Counted from the first letter of the stretch, positions 1 through 12,502 are shown. The stretch is 64,000 nucleotides of DNA from Podospora bellae-mahoneyi (GCF_035222275.1 NW_026946359.1:3534001-3598000), one strand, 5' to 3'. Translations and numbers: made by a program. The notes: generated by a model from the letters alone, not told the origin.

Positions 1-2478
1 CATGTTTTGGGAGTTTGGGTAGAAGTCCTCAATGCCCAATCTCATGTTCTGCTTAATAACTGGGACTTTGTGATGAGCTGACCACTGGGCCGGCATATTG
101 GTTTTGAGTGCTCTGTCATCAAGAGAGCCACAGGCATCGTGACTGCGGTGGATGAGATGTTGTTTTGGTTATGAGGTACCGGGAAGCACTTGCTACTGAT
201 GGAAACCTTGAGGTCCATGCTGCGGCAACCATGCCGATGGGTCTGGTCCCGGAAATAGTGCACCAGTTCGTCTGATGTGATCCTATCTCATCCCAGTCAT
301 TGTGGGCTCTTGGGTAGCGTTTGTGATATATTGAGTTCTACGGGACCCTTTTTTTTCTGTTGTAAAATTCTTGGTTCTAAGTTGTGACCGGAATTTAAAG
401 CTCGTTGTGCAGAAGTCGGTAAGAGGATAGAGTAGAAAATAGGCGAACAGTCAACTTGGATGGCGCAATATGATTTTCCGAGTATTTACCTAAATATGTG
501 ATGATTATAAATATTTGTACAAACACAAAGAAGATAGATTGACACTTGAAATAATTTGGCCCGTCTTGAAAACATGCTGCTCCATCTGTTTGTATGCCTT
601 GACTGTTGATTTGGGCCGAGAGAGTATCCTCGGGTACCGCACCCGGGCCTTCAACATTGATATTTTTGGGTGCCGAACAAAGCCTCTTGCCAAATTTTGC
701 CTGCGTATTGCAAATGCTTTTTCATCCCGAGGTGTCGCCAGCTGTTACCTCACCGCACGGTGTTCTTCTGTCCATCTCTGCGGCCTTCACTGGGCTGACA
801 CGTGCGCGTCGAGCGCGGCGGGCGAGCCTGCCCAGCAGCATCAGGATGTCTTGCGCTCTCCAGGCCGCGCAACAAGGTTTCTGTGTCTGGAAAAGTAGCA
901 TTTGGCAGAGCATCTTCAGGTAATTCTAGCCATATATATTATAGCGTGGGAAACGTCGTGGGTATCAAGATAATGCGGTGGAGAGACGTCCGGTCCCTCC
1001 AAACTGGGTGTTCTTGCTAGTCTTTGTCCCCTTTCCGCCCGCGGATTCCGCGCAAATCGAGGCCAACGGCTACGCCAAAATAACCGTTGGATTCCTTTCC
1101 TTCCGCTATATCGTTTGATGCAAGATATATGATGGTTGCTGCCATTGCTGTTAAGCAATTCGACGAACAAGACAGCATTCTCGTCTGCTGTCCTCGCAGC
1201 CTCCACTGGGGCGTGAGCTCTCATCCTCATCACATGCTGACCACCCCCATGCCCCCCAATACTCGGATCTTTTAACACAACACCCAAATGCTTTGCGATA
1301 TTGAGCATTTCAACCAAAACAGACAGCCCGCAACACCTATAATTCCTCTCAGAACTTGATTCCCGGAATCCTCAACTCTCGCTCTATCCAACCATGTTTT
1401 CCATTTCACCATAACCCCATCCCATCCCCATCTCTTCCCCGTCCCCCTTCCCCTCCCCTCCCAGAGAAACCCGCGCTGAGAAAGAAAGTAGATCTTTTGG
1501 GGCTGTTGAAGGTGGCGCGGCACCGGGAACGAGTCGGGCGGGAACGACGCGATCGCGAGTGTCGAGTAATCCCGAAGTACCGTCCGAAACTCAAGACGAT
1601 CAGGGAGGTGCGTTGGGAGGAGTGATTTTGAGTCATGTCTTTCTCTTGTTGGTGATTTCGGTTGGGTGTCTGTCGTTTGTTGTAGTGGTTTTGGTAGGTG
1701 TCTGTCTTTTGTTGGTGGTATTGGCGATGGAGAAGGAGGCGGCTTTCGTTTTTGAGATGGTTGTTTGGATTGTTTTCTGACTTGGTTGGCATTCTTTTTT
1801 GTTTGGTGGGTTTCTTTGTTGTTTTGCTCTTGCAGTTAGCGCTGGCTCTCAGCGTTTGGCTTTCTTGTTTTCTGTTGGCGTTTTTCTGTTTGTATCTAGA
1901 TACCTCTCGGTGTTGCTTTTTTTGGCTTTTTCATGGTGGAAGTCCACCCAGTGTCCCCCCAGCACGAGCGACGAAGCTGGACTCTGCACTTCCTCGTGGT
2001 GTCGCTTGGTAACCGGTTGCAAGCGTAGCAGGGCCAACGAAGAGACGCATCTGTAGTTGGTGGTAATAAAATCAGCTGTCCATGAGTTGTTCTAGGGATT
2101 GACATGGAGTTTTGTGTGGTTGTCGTGCTTCTGTCGTGTTGTCTGATCCAACATCTACCGACTAAGCCCTCCGCTTGGTGTCCTGCCATCATCATCGGTC
2201 ATCGCAGTCAACCAGCATTTATTTTCTCCTGTAAAAGATTCAACCACGCGTGTGATGTTAAAAATTGGCGTAATAAGGTTTCGCTGTTGAGGATGCTGCC
2301 TGTCTTTTTGCTGTCAGTTTGGCGGAGGCTGATTTTGACTCACCGTGGCTGCCCATTAAAGTCAAAGTAAGTTCACCTTGGCCTTTTGACCTGAATCTTC
2401 ACATTACAAGACTCTCCCAACTAATCCTTGGTAGCACATTCACCACGCATTATCACCAAGTTGACCCCAAAACCCACA
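1..2478. other. Intergenic, no supported gene
   Basis: Short open frames exist on both strands, but none shows a recognisable domain, consistent codon use or a convincing splice pattern. The stretch around 1620-1930 is T/G-rich and reads as low-complexity hydrophobic peptide in several frames, so it is not persuasive as coding. The last few hundred bases are the likely promoter and leader of the AIG2-like gene that follows. Confidence 0.5.
2367..2434 (+). other. Possible 5'-UTR intron of the AIG2-like gene
   Basis: A GTAAGT donor at 2367, a CTAAT-like branch sequence near 2420 and a GGTAG acceptor ending at 2434 give a 68-nt intron of the usual size here. It lies 44 nt before the chosen ATG, and no in-frame ATG occurs in the preceding exon, so it would be a leader intron. 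This is inference from signals only. Confidence 0.35.
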
Positions 2479-2976
2479 ATGGCAACCACGCCAAGACCCC
2501 TCTTCGTTTACGGCACCTTGTGTGCTCCAGAGCTGCTTGCCATGCTCCTCCGGGAATCAGATGAGACCGCCCCCGACGTCGACAAAATACTCCCCATGCT
2601 GCAACCTGCAACCGTCAAGGGATATGAGCGGCGTTCGTTATACTTCGGCAGTGGTTACGCCCAGCAGCCCGCGGCAATTGCCTCCAAAGACCCAAATGCC
2701 TCGATCCAGGGCTGCCTCCTCACACTAGCGACCACGTCTCAACGTCGGAAGCTCGACAACTTCGAAGGTGAAGGAGAGGCATACAAGTGCGTTCCCGTCC
2801 AGGTTTACATCGCTACCGATCAGTCAGTAGCGGCAGACATGTACCTCTGGAATGGCCCGATGGAGAAGATATCTCCTGATCCTTGGGACTTTGCCGCCTT
2901 TGTCAAAAATGGGCTACAGGACTTCTTCCTCAATGTTTCTGAAGGAATGGAATTTGGTGGTGAAGACGACCATTAA
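2479..2976 (+). CDS. AIG2-like gamma-glutamylcyclotransferase family protein
   Basis: An intronless 165-aa protein. It opens almost at once with the family's substrate-loop motif FVYGTL (residues about 9-14). LDNFEGEGEAYKC near residue 95 carries the acidic residue that serves as general base in gamma-glutamylcyclotransferases. Length and motif order match the GGCT/AIG2 fold, whose members convert gamma-glutamyl substrates or glutathione to 5-oxoproline. The true substrate cannot be told from sequence. An in-frame ATG 51 nt upstream exists, but the peptide it adds is not family-like, so the start at 2479, just before the conserved strand, is preferred. A possible leader intron lies upstream. 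It is transcribed toward the nitrate transporter, with 1.3 kb between them. Confidence 0.85.
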   Translation: MATTPRPLFVYGTLCAPELLAMLLRESDETAPDVDKILPMLQPATVKGYERRSLYFGSGYAQQPAAIASKDPNASIQGCLLTLATTSQRRKLDNFEGEGEAYKCVPVQVYIATDQSVAADMYLWNGPMEKISPDPWDFAAFVKNGLQDFFLNVSEGMEFGGEDDH

Positions 2977-4251
2977 ACTTGCAGAAGAAAATATGGACCA
3001 CAACTTGGTCAAAGTAAACACATATAAAATGTAAGTTCCCCTATGTCACCTGCAAGTGAGCTATTTCGTGATGCTGACAGGTTGACTAGAGCGCTTATGT
3101 TCTCAAAAAGGAAAACAGAAAACAATCTTGGCAGATGTCGTTGGATTCAGGGGCTCGCTCAAATATTCTTCCGCTGCGAGATATGAAGATGGTGTGGGGA
3201 GTGGCGTGGGGGCGACCCGATTTTGGTGTTCTTGGCACGGTCCCCCTGAGGTTCCGTTTTCAACCGCAGACCTTGGACGACGCAATCAGCTTCCCCATAA
3301 AATCCTTATCTGACGACTGTTCCAGCCGCAGGCTCGCAGCCCGCGGAGATGGGAAGAGGGTGTGCTTTCACTGCCGCGCGCGAGCTCCGAGAGGTTGCTT
3401 TGGCCAGGAACACCCTTATCTTCGTCCCCGTCGAGAGCTGCAGGAGCAGAGATAACCCACACAACCCGGTCGCTCCAATCACATCGTTGCAATTGCAATC
3501 GTCAAAGCAGTGAGCAGCGTCGGTTCAAGCCTCATGAAGTCATATCCAATGTGGGCGTCTGTGAGGTTCTTGGCTTTGTATGATAAGGACGGCAATGGTG
3601 TTGAGGTTGTTGGTGTCTCGGGAGGGAGGATTTTGGGTGAGGTTTCGGAACACAACTGCAAGAAAAACTCAAACTCGAAAAAAATCCAAGGAAGAACGGA
3701 GAAACAGGAGATGTCATACTGGTTTGTCGACAGTATTCCCGGTGAAGAATAACCCAGACTCCACAAAAGCTTGTATAGCGGGAACTGTTGAGATATATGG
3801 GGATCAGATTACCACCGTAGGGACGGTACTTGCATCTCCGGATTCGAGGCTGGCTTTTCTTGACATGCATATCCGGCCACTCAGAGGGCCCGTTGGACCT
3901 CTTATCAAGATCTGCGGTGTGGCGCGGCTCCCGTTTGGGGGTTTTCCAAGTTCTAGATCTGGGGAATGCACACTTACCCGTGGTTTTCAGCGTGCTGAGG
4001 GTGCCAAACATGCGTTTCCGGATCGAGTCCGTGGAAACGTCATTGTGTTTGTCGGTAGTGATATGAGTGCGATATGAGAGAATTCGGGAGTGAGCCAAGA
4101 GTCGTGGTTGTGTGTTTATGGAAGTTGTATATCCGTCAAGTTTGTGAGGGACGCTCACAGGTATAAGACCAGACCTTGGCCTGGCTCATTCCGACTAGTT
4201 CCTGGCTAGAGAGCATCAGTTCATCTACAGCAAAAGGGCTAGCTTGAAAAC
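2977..4251. other. Intergenic: AIG2-like 3' end and nitrate-transporter promoter
   Basis: No supported gene. Overlapping frames of 165 aa (plus) and 208 aa (minus) at 3532-4158 lack any recognisable domain and cover each other, so I treat them as chance. The segment most likely holds the upstream control region of the nitrate transporter, including the NirA/GATA-like sites listed separately. Confidence 0.55.
3306..3421 (+). promoter_or_regulatory. Candidate nitrate-control sites (NirA-like flanked by GATA-type)
   Basis: CCGCGGAG at 3341-3348 is the reverse complement of CTCCGCGG and fits the NirA consensus CTCCGHGG known from Aspergillus nitrate genes. TTATCT (reverse of AGATAA, an AreA/NIT2-type GATA site) occurs at 3306-3311 and 3416-3421, on either side. 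The group lies about 0.9 kb before the nitrate transporter ATG. The motifs are seen directly; their use is inferred, and short motifs like these also occur by chance. Confidence 0.4.
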
Positions 4252-5921
4252 ATGGGCCTCAAACTCGCTCACCTTTACGCTGCCCCTGAGGTTAACCCCG
4301 TTAACCGAAAGGCGCGGGCGATACCTTTCTTTAATCCTGTCAATGTTTACGGCCGGGTGTTCTTCTTCTCGTGGTTCGGCTTCATGATCGCGTTCTGGGG
4401 TAAGTTTCTGTCATTCTGCTACTACCTACCTGGCAATTCTGTACTAACTTTCTGTGCTTTAGCTTGGTATACATTCCCACCATTGGTATGATGACACTTT
4501 TTCATAACATCAATGAGGTGTAGGGGTCTAACAGATGCCGTCTATAGCTCACACATACTATCAAATATGACCTCAACCTCTCACCGGCTGAGGTAGCCAA
4601 CAGCAACATTGTCTCTCTTCTAGCCACCCTCCTCGTCAGGGTCATCGCCGGCCCATTATGCGATCAGTTCGGTCCCCGCAAAGTCTTCGGCGGCCTTCTC
4701 CTCGTCGGCGCCATTCCCCTCGGCTTGGCCCCTCTAGTGCAAAACATCAACGGGCTCTACGTCTCCCGCTTCTTCATCGGCATTCTCGGCGGCTCTTTTG
4801 TCCCCTGCCAAGTCTGGTCAACCGGCTTTTTCGACAAGAACGTCGTCGGCACGGCCAACGCCCTGACCGGCGGCTTCGGCAACGCGGGAGGCGGCATCAC
4901 CTACTTCATCATGCCCGCCGTCTACGACGCCTTTGTCGCCAGCGGCCGCTCCCCGGGGCAATCCTGGCGGCTGACGTTCATCATCCCTCTTGTCATGGTC
5001 ATCGCAACGGGGACTGCCCTCCTTCTCCTCTGCCCCGACACCCCCACCGGCAAGTGGGCCGACCGTCACCTCCAAGCAAAGGAGAACCTTCACGCCCACG
5101 GCATCGATGAGACGATCGTCGACATCCCCGGCGCCATCACCGACCGGTTGCCTTCCACCCCACCAGACAGCAACCACGAGAAGGTTGACCTGAAGATTGA
5201 ACGGAAGACTTTAGCCGCGTTTGACCACGAGGCGCAGCTTTCAAAGACGGAGATGATCCAGACTGCCCAGGGGGAGATTGTCCAGAAGCCGACACTGAAA
5301 GAGGCCCTCCAGGTCGCGCGCTCCCCGCAGACTATTTTTCACATCTTGACGTACTCGTGCTCTTTTGGGTCAGAGCTGGCGATCAATGCCATCCTGGCGT
5401 CTTATTACGTCAAGAATTTTCCTTCGCTCGGGCAGACGGCTGCGTCGAACTATGCTGCCATTTTTGGGTTTCTCAATTTTGTTACGCGCCCTCTTGGGGG
5501 TATTGTGTCTGATATCTTGTACAATTATTTTGGACGCTCGCTGTGGTTGAAGAAGATGTGGATCGTGGTTTGTGGTGCTGTCACTGGGGTGTTGTTGATC
5601 GTGATTGGGGTTTTGGACCCGAGGGATCAGGGGGTGATGTTTGGATTGGTCGCGCTGATGGCGGTTTTTTTGGAGGCGGGGAATGGTGCGAATTTCAGCT
5701 TGGTGCCGCACGTGCATCCGTTTGCGAATGGGATTTTGTCGGGGTTGACGGGGGCGGGTGGGAACTTGGGCGGGGTGGTGTTTGCGGTTGTGTTTAGGTT
5801 TATGGATGGGGGGAAGGGGTATGCGAAGGGGTTTTGGGTGATTGGGGTTGTTAATCTTGGGATCGCTTTGGGGGTGAGTTGGATTAGGCCGCTGCCGAGG
5901 GGCCAGGTTGGGGGGCATTAG
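4252..5921 (+). CDS. Nitrate/nitrite transporter, CrnA/NRT2 type (MFS)
   Basis: High-affinity nitrate/proton symporter of the NNP branch of the major facilitator superfamily, expected in the plasma membrane. Exons are 4252-4399, 4463-4485 (only 23 nt) and 4548-5921, giving 514 aa. Introns of 63 and 62 nt have TACTAAC and CTAAC branch sites. The N-terminus ([12 protein letters not shown], then [17 protein letters not shown]) is typical of fungal CrnA. Both NNP signatures are present: [13 protein letters not shown] in the first half and [13 protein letters not shown] in the second. The central loop (about residues 225-300) is hydrophilic and charged, as in fungal members. No nitrate or nitrite reductase gene is adjacent here, so it is not in a nitrate cluster within this window. 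The symbol (crnA/nrtA/nit-10) depends on species and is left blank. Confidence 0.95.
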
Positions 5922-7476
5922 ATGGGAAGATGGGTCGTGAATTGGTTTACGGATGGGGACTCTCTTTTAGCGTGGTGTTTTGGTGTTCTGGGTTGGGTAA
6001 AACAAGCATGGCGGGTTACGGGGCTGGGATCTGGGATAGGGGGTTTTAAGCGTGGAATTAAAAGACCATATCGAGTTTACATTGCTCTTTACGAACGATA
6101 TCAATGTGTTTGTGGCACCATTTGCCAAAGACTCCATTGCAACACGATGAACATCAGAGCATGAATGACGTTCAGCTGTGTCTTGATCAAACCTGGTCGA
6201 GAGCTACGAAGTGTTACTGATTCTGAAGATGATTTACACTGACTGTCTGTTTTAGGCCCTGTCCCGGACACACAGATCTTGGCAGGTAGGTAGATATCTA
6301 TCCTTGGAACAACACATCCGTCAAACACTCGGAACTTGTCGTCGAACAACCAACCCAGGAACAACAGTCACCGCCAGACAACTGACAACCAACCAAGCTC
6401 CAGTCCTCTGCCAAGTTTACCGGTGTGTGGCCCACCCCCCAGCATCACACAATATTACCCCAACCGGGGCGGTGTCGGATATCGCACCCGGCGGTCACTT
6501 GCACGAAACAACCTTCCGTACTTTCCTCAACCGGCGGCAACCATCGGACGAAAACACACCCCCTTTATCTGACCTTTCCACACCGAAAATCTGCACAAAA
6601 ACCTCCCTTGGCAACATAGCGTAGGTGGTCACGATGTTACATATACGCACAGTCTTTGTCCTTTTTGACACACAACCTCGCCCCTTTACATAACCAACCC
6701 GAACCCTAACTCTCCGACCGGCCCGGCTATCGGCACCGACAGCCGTTCCGGCTTCGAAGGCCCACTACCTCCCGAGAACCGCCCCACTTTTGCCGTGCCG
6801 GGAATGAAAGTTGTGGGGAACGGACTGGTCCGTAGCGTAAATGTGTGATATGTCACGCTAAGGCAGACCCGCAACCATCGAGTTCGAATCAAGGAAGGAA
6901 CCGAGCGGTCGGGAAATGCCATGACGGAATTGGAATGGGATTTTTTGGGTGGTCACATGTAGCGGTTTACGCTTGGGGGGAAAGGGGGGGGGAAGTCGGG
7001 GGTTAGTCGGAGGTTTGAGTCGGGGGTTTCATCACACAAGATAGCACATATTGTATCGTTAGACGGTAAGATAGTCGAGAGCTATCGCAAGTGATGTTGA
7101 AGGTCGGGTTGGAAAAAGTCTGGAACACCCCTTGTGGAAAGATAGGGAAAGAGACGAACCGAATCGGTTGTCGGTGGTGGAGTTTTGCGGGAACGGCATA
7201 TGGCGGACTACACTATGGATAGGGGACCCGCACCGATGGAAAAGTGTAACTCTTCCCGAAGCAGTGGCGGGTGGAAATTCAGGGAAGGAGTCACTGGTTT
7301 TTTTCTTCTCTAGATCGGGGGGATCTGTGGACGGGTTGGGGGATGTAGATAAGTAGAAGGGGATCTCCTGTTTTGTTTCATGTTTGTGAGATACAGACAT
7401 CGAGACCAGCGAATCTTGAACATATCATTGAAGACATCTCGATCTTGCATGCAGGAGTAAAATTGGATGTTATACA
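5922..7476. other. Intergenic, no supported gene
   Basis: Contains the terminator of the nitrate transporter and the promoter of the DUF1275 gene. Several frames of 70-113 aa occur on both strands, but none is conserved-looking or has good intron signals. A short GGTAGGTAG run lies near 6286. A tRNA B-box-like GTTCGAATC near 6872 has no acceptor or anticodon arms around it. Confidence 0.5.
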
Positions 7477-8595
7477 ATGACAACAATGCCTTGCTCTTTA
7501 CCTTGCGTACCGCATATTGTTGGGCCGGATAGAGGGTCGAATAACGAGATTATGGAAGCTCAAAATCATCAACCCCCACCGCCATCACGACCTACAGAGA
7601 CGATGATGGATCCTCAAAGACAACAAGAACCTATCTCGTCTTCATCATCCACCACCGAGGCCAAAGTCGAAACACCCACCAACAACCCCCCACCACCACC
7701 ACCACCAAAACACCTTTTCACGGCTTCCAAAATATGGAACTACCTCAACCAAGACATCAAACCCACCACCTTTGCCGAGATCCAACTTACGCTTTTAACA
7801 TTCTGCATCGGTTTACAAGGTTAGTTTTCCCTGGTCTTCGCTAAGTCACCTTACCCACATCATATATCTCCCCTTACCCATCCCCCTCACCTATCCTCCT
7901 CCCACCCCCTTGCTAACTCTGTTCCCCTACTAGACGCAGTCTCCTTCCCCGACTTCCACTGCTTCGCCTCCAACCAAACAGGCAACACCGTCTTCCTCGT
8001 CCTAGCCATCATCCTCCCCGAGATGAACGGCGAAATGTTTGTCACCTCCAACATTGCCGTCGCCCTGGGCTTCTTCCTCGCGGCCGCCTACCTCACCGGC
8101 CAGCTCGGGCACATCATCGGCCCCCGCCGCCGCTTGTACATCATAATCTGCAACCTCATCCAGACCTGCCTCGTCTTTGCGACTGCTGTCCTGCAGTACA
8201 AGAAGGGGGTCGAGCCCCAGGGTACACGAACCCTCCTGGCGATTGGGTTTCTTGCCACTGCTGCGGGATCGCAGGTTGTGGTGAGTAGGAGTTTGAAGAT
8301 GACCGAGATTAGCACGGCGATGGCGACGGCGGCGTGGTTGGATTTGGTGATTGATCCTGATTTGATGAGGGTGAAAAATAGGGGGAGGAATAGGAGGTTG
8401 ATGTTTTTGGGGAGTTTGATTTTGGGGACGTTGGTGGGGGCGGTGATTTTCAAGAGGGTGGGGAGTGCGATTGCGTTGTTTGTTAGTGCTGGGGGGAAGG
8501 GGGTGGTGACGGGGATGTGGTTTGGTGTTGAGGGAGAGGAAAGTAGGAAGAGGGAGGGGCGGGAAGCGAAGGGGGAGATGGGGGTGATGGTTTAA
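7477..8595 (+). CDS. DUF1275 (YoaK-like) family membrane protein
   Basis: Two exons, 7477-7819 and 7934-8595, join in phase to 334 aa across a 114-nt intron. The first 80 or so residues are Pro/Ser/Thr-rich and probably cytosolic. The domain then begins with QLTLLTFCIGLQ followed by DAVSFPDFHCFASNQTGNTV, the hallmark of fungal DUF1275 proteins. At least five hydrophobic segments follow, including VALGFFLAAAYLTGQLG and a C-terminal LGTLVGAVIF segment. The molecular function of the family is not established; some bacterial members are called transport-related. An alternative start at 7552 would only shorten the disordered tail. The exon 2 codons switch from C-ending to G/T-ending about halfway, a style also seen at the end of the nitrate transporter. 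Confidence 0.85.
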
Positions 8596-9966
8596 GGGGA
8601 AGGGGGAAGTGATGATGATGATGATGGCATTAGCGTGGAGTTTTGGGATCTGGGATACCTGGGTTTTTGCTTTAGATGACTAGAAGACAAAAGCTGGGTT
8701 TAGATATGATATATGAGGAGAATTTTAGAGTACCCTAGAATGTGTTGTGATGGTCAGCTTCCAAACCTTTAATCCTGTTTTCTATTGCCGCGCTTCCCAT
8801 AATGCCAAGATAATGTACCTAAGAATCTTTGCGTCCGATGAGCTAGAGCCCTATGAGCAGGAGTTAAACGTCTCTTTCCCCATATGCATTAGCTCGCAAA
8901 ATCTGAAGTGCGCCGATGTGACGAAACGGGAAGACGGCATGCTTTCCACAAGTACACAAGTACTATCAAAAGTCTCGGGCCGCGACCTCGGTCAGCAGGA
9001 ATGCGATACGTAAAGCTCGGGAGGATTAGCCAATCTCGGGACATTCTCGCAATGAAGAGGTTGGTGAGAGGAGTGGTGGCACAATAGCTTTGATGTAGTC
9101 GCAGACAAGACACTATTTCTTTCTTCATGTGGTCAGCCACCTAGCTCATATCTATACAATGGTCTTGTCGATTGGTAACTGTTGAAAGTTGGACTTTGGT
9201 GACTGGTGGTGTGGCAAGAGGTTTGAACGGCAAGGTCGGTCAGGCACATAGTAACTGCGCCTTTGTGGTCTTCAGACTTTCGGTGTGTATCTAGATGATA
9301 AGTCTAAGACCTGATTAGCAAGCAATTTGGAATAATATACGGAATTCTGGAAGAGATGGCAGAGTCACAGTGTGAATGATAAGCAAGAGATTATGCAGTT
9401 ACTTGCATAAGAGTGGCCCGTGCGCTCTTCAGTCAAAAAAAGATTGCCCCTCCATCCCCAGGTTTTCGGGTGCAGTGGCATCATCATCCGATCCGACCAG
9501 AAGCGCGGTAGAAGACGGCTTGCTGCGGTGCGGACCCTTTGGTTTCCTCCATGAAAGGCAGGGAGATATCCACGTCCTCCATAAGCGTCACTCAATGGCG
9601 CGATTTCACGTGGTCAGCCCTTTGTTTAGCCTGTCTTTGCGTCTTCTCGACTATTTCTTTCAAGGAAGCCCGAAGGAACCACTCCTTCGAGATCTGCCAA
9701 GATCTCCACTGTCTCGGCTTGGCAACAGGAGGGGCACCTCTTTTTCGCTGATTTCAAAGCGAGCCCTCCAACAAGCATCAGCTGGAGCAAGGTGTGCCAG
9801 GTCGGCTCAGTTTCGGAATCCCACAGTGTTTTTTATTTTAAGCCCGCAGGGTCGATGTCGCGATTTTTATAAAAATCACCCAACGCCTCTACTATTAAAC
9901 GTGCCCCCACGCTTCCCCTACATCACCACCAGAGGCTCACACTCCCCAACCAACAAAACGTACAGG
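8596..9966. other. Intergenic: promoter region of cystathionine gamma-lyase
   Basis: No supported gene. An open frame from 9376 runs into the first exon of the next gene, but its upstream part has no family features. I saw no convincing ATGRYRYCAT-type CYS3/MetR site, although I could not scan exhaustively. Confidence 0.5.
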
Positions 9967-11262
9967 ATGACTATCACGACACCACCAAGGGCCTCTTCCC
10001 CCTCGTCGGGCTTTGGCACCAGAGCCGTCCACGCCGGCTCTGAGCACGATCCCAGCACGTATGTGTCCCCCCCCTTTTCTTCTTCTCCCCAATCCTCCAA
10101 CTAATAGTGTGCTCACAGCGGTGCCGTGATCCCCGCCATCTCCCTCTCGACGACCTTTGCGCAAACGGCCGTCGGCCAACCGGTTGGCGAGTATGAGTAC
10201 TCTAGGTCCTCCAACCCTAATCGCAAAAACTTTGAGGACATGGTGGCGGCCCTCGAGAACGCCAAGCACGCCCTTGCCTTCTCTTCCGGTAGCGCCACCA
10301 CTGCCGTGATCCTCCAGTCGCTTGCCTCTGGCTCGCACGTCATCTCTGTCTCCGACGTCTATGGCGGCACCCACCGTTACTTCACCCAGGTCGCCAAGGC
10401 CCACGGTGTGAAGGTCACCTTCACCCCCGAGATCGAGGTTGACATCCGCGAGCACATCACCCCTGCCACCAAGCTGGTATGGATCGAGACTCCCAGCAAC
10501 CCTACCCTCCGTCTCGTCGACATCCGCGCCGTTGCGACTGCTGCCCACGAGCACGGCATCATGGTTGTTGTCGACAACACCTTCCTGAGCCCTTACATCC
10601 AGAACCCTCTTGATCACGGCGCCGATATTGTGGTGCACAGTGTCACCAAGTACATCAACGGCCACAGCGACGTCGTCATGGGTGTCGCCGCCTTCAACAG
10701 CGAGGAGCTCTTCAAGAGGCTCTCGTTCCTGCAGAACGCCATCGGCGCCATCCCCTCGGCGTTTGACTCGTGGCTTGCCCACCGTGGAGCTAAGACTCTG
10801 CACCTGCGTGCCCGCGAGGCCACGACCAATGCGACGGCTGTCGGCCACGCCCTGGAGGCCAGCCCCCACGTCATCGCGGTCAACTACCCCGGTCTCGACT
10901 CTCACCCGCATCGCGCCATCGCCAAGAAGCAGCACCGCAACGGCATGGGTGGCGGCATGCTGTCATTCCGCATCCGTGGGGGTCACGCCGCGGCCGAGCG
11001 TTTCTGCCAGCTGACCAGAATCTTTACACTTGCCGAGTCCCTGGGCGGTGTCGAAAGCTTGTGCGAGGTGCCAAGCAGCATGACCCACGCTGGTATTCCT
11101 AAGGAGCAGCGTGAGGCTGTTGGTGTCTTTGACGACCTTGTCCGTCTCAGCTGCGGTGTTGAGGATGCCGAGGACCTCAAGAACGATGTTCTCCAGGCTC
11201 TTGAGCGTGCTGTTGCCGAGACTTCCAACGGCAACGGTACCAATGGTGTCAACGGTCACTAA
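9967..11262 (+). CDS. Cystathionine gamma-lyase
   Basis: PLP enzyme of transsulfuration that splits cystathionine to cysteine, 2-oxobutyrate and ammonia. Exons 9967-10058 and 10119-11262 give 411 aa. The 60-nt intron splits the codon of a Thr before GAVIPAISLSTTFAQ. The PLP-binding lysine lies at about residue 208 in SVTKYINGHSDVVMG. AFSSGSATTA and VVVDNTFLSPY are the usual phosphate-binding and aspartate motifs. ESLGGVESLCEVPSSMTHAG near the C-terminus holds the glutamate seen in gamma-lyases, which argues against a bacterial-type gamma-synthase. The tail NGNGTNGVNGH is low complexity. Start: the ATG at 9967 gives a normal fungal N-terminus. Codons are strongly C-ending, as in well-expressed genes. 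Orthologues are called cys3, mecB or cys-16 depending on species. Confidence 0.93.
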
Positions 11263-11689
11263 ACAGGAATAAAAAGTAAAAGATAGAAAAGTGGGAAAAT
11301 TGAAAAACGAGCGGAAAGGGGGACACGGGATATGGCTTTGAGGGACATAGAGGGGCATAGGCGTATTTCGGATAGGAGTTTGGCTTTGGGGCATTAGCAT
11401 TTCACGATAGACATTAGCGCTTTCTTGGTATTGCTTGCTATCTTGATTTTTTCAAGGCAAAATTCTTTTTCAATATCAAAGCTGTGATGGGGCTGCGGCT
11501 TCTGGCGTTGTTGGGCACTTTTGTTGGGTATACATGATGTGATGGGGTTATATGGACAATGTTCACTGTTCTGATAAGCATGTCTACATGTGGTTCATAT
11601 TGGCGGTAGTTTGGGGACGGACTGCGTCGTTTCTTTCTATCCCTTGTTGTAATCGGTGGGTTCTTGGATGGTTAAATTTTTATTTTTTT

Positions 11690-11725
<36 letters not shown>

Positions 11726-12502
11726 GAATAATAAATTCTACTTTGAGGTTATGGTTTGAGGCTATCAGCAGACAGTCAAGGTGGTTTTTAAGTAATGTGT
11801 GTTATGTATTTGTTTCACACACTCCAGAGCTGCCATGTCTCACTTTGGTTGTACGAAGTATTTCCTAAGCCGAGCTTACTATCATGCCATACCGAGGAAT
11901 AGCATCTCTGTGTACTAACACCAAACTGTGTAGATGTTGTTGCTTCAAAACTTTTAATAAGAGTTAATATTATGCTTTCAGCTCAGAATTGGATTGCCAG
12001 TGGGGAATTATGATAAGAACAGTTCAAGTGCCTATATCTATCCTTACAGTTTTGTAGCACAAGCTGCCAGCGTGAGGGTTCTTTGTTTCGGTGAGTACTT
12101 GGTGTTATGAGGGTACCTATTTAGTTGTTTAATCAAAATCTCAAAGAATATCGCGATGCGGAACGCAACGGGTCAATATATTTCTTCGACTCTCGAAGTG
12201 CTGGTCCGGTGTGGCTGTGGTCGTAGGGAAGGATGCGATTCGGTTCCAGTCCCAACCATGCAAGTACAGTAATTGCGGCTTGTCTGTCGACTTCTCGTTG
12301 CCATTTGTTAGTCTCATCATTTGACACTATTATTATGAACTTTACGACTTGCCCTACAGCTCGACCTCATCTCACTGACCAACCCATTTCATTGAACACA
12401 CATCAACTATCCATCATATTTTTCATCCACGGTTTGCCCCCTGGACCATTTCAATCCCCTCCAACACATTACCCATCCACCTTCCTATTTCACCACCCTC
12501 TA
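11263..12502. other. Intergenic, AT-rich with long poly-T
   Basis: Downstream of cystathionine gamma-lyase. AT-rich, with a 32-nt T run at 11692-11723. No open frame of note apart from a 64-aa minus frame near 12133. No transposon ends, target-site duplications or coding remnants were seen. Confidence 0.5.
11692..11723 (+). repeat. Poly-T tract (32 nt)
   Basis: An uninterrupted run of T, preceded by shorter T runs from about 11676. It could be a nucleosome-excluding tract or a slippage product. No retroposon body or flanking duplication is visible. Confidence 0.9.

Noticed and set aside
3532-4158. 208-aa minus and 165-aa plus frames in the nitrate-transporter promoter
   Set aside because: They overlap each other, have no domain and no splice logic.
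6840-6910. tRNA-like B box (GTTCGAATC)
   Set aside because: No matching acceptor stem, D arm or anticodon arm could be folded around it.
9937-10935. 332-aa minus-strand open frame
   Set aside because: Antisense to cystathionine gamma-lyase, produced by its C-ending codons; no domain.
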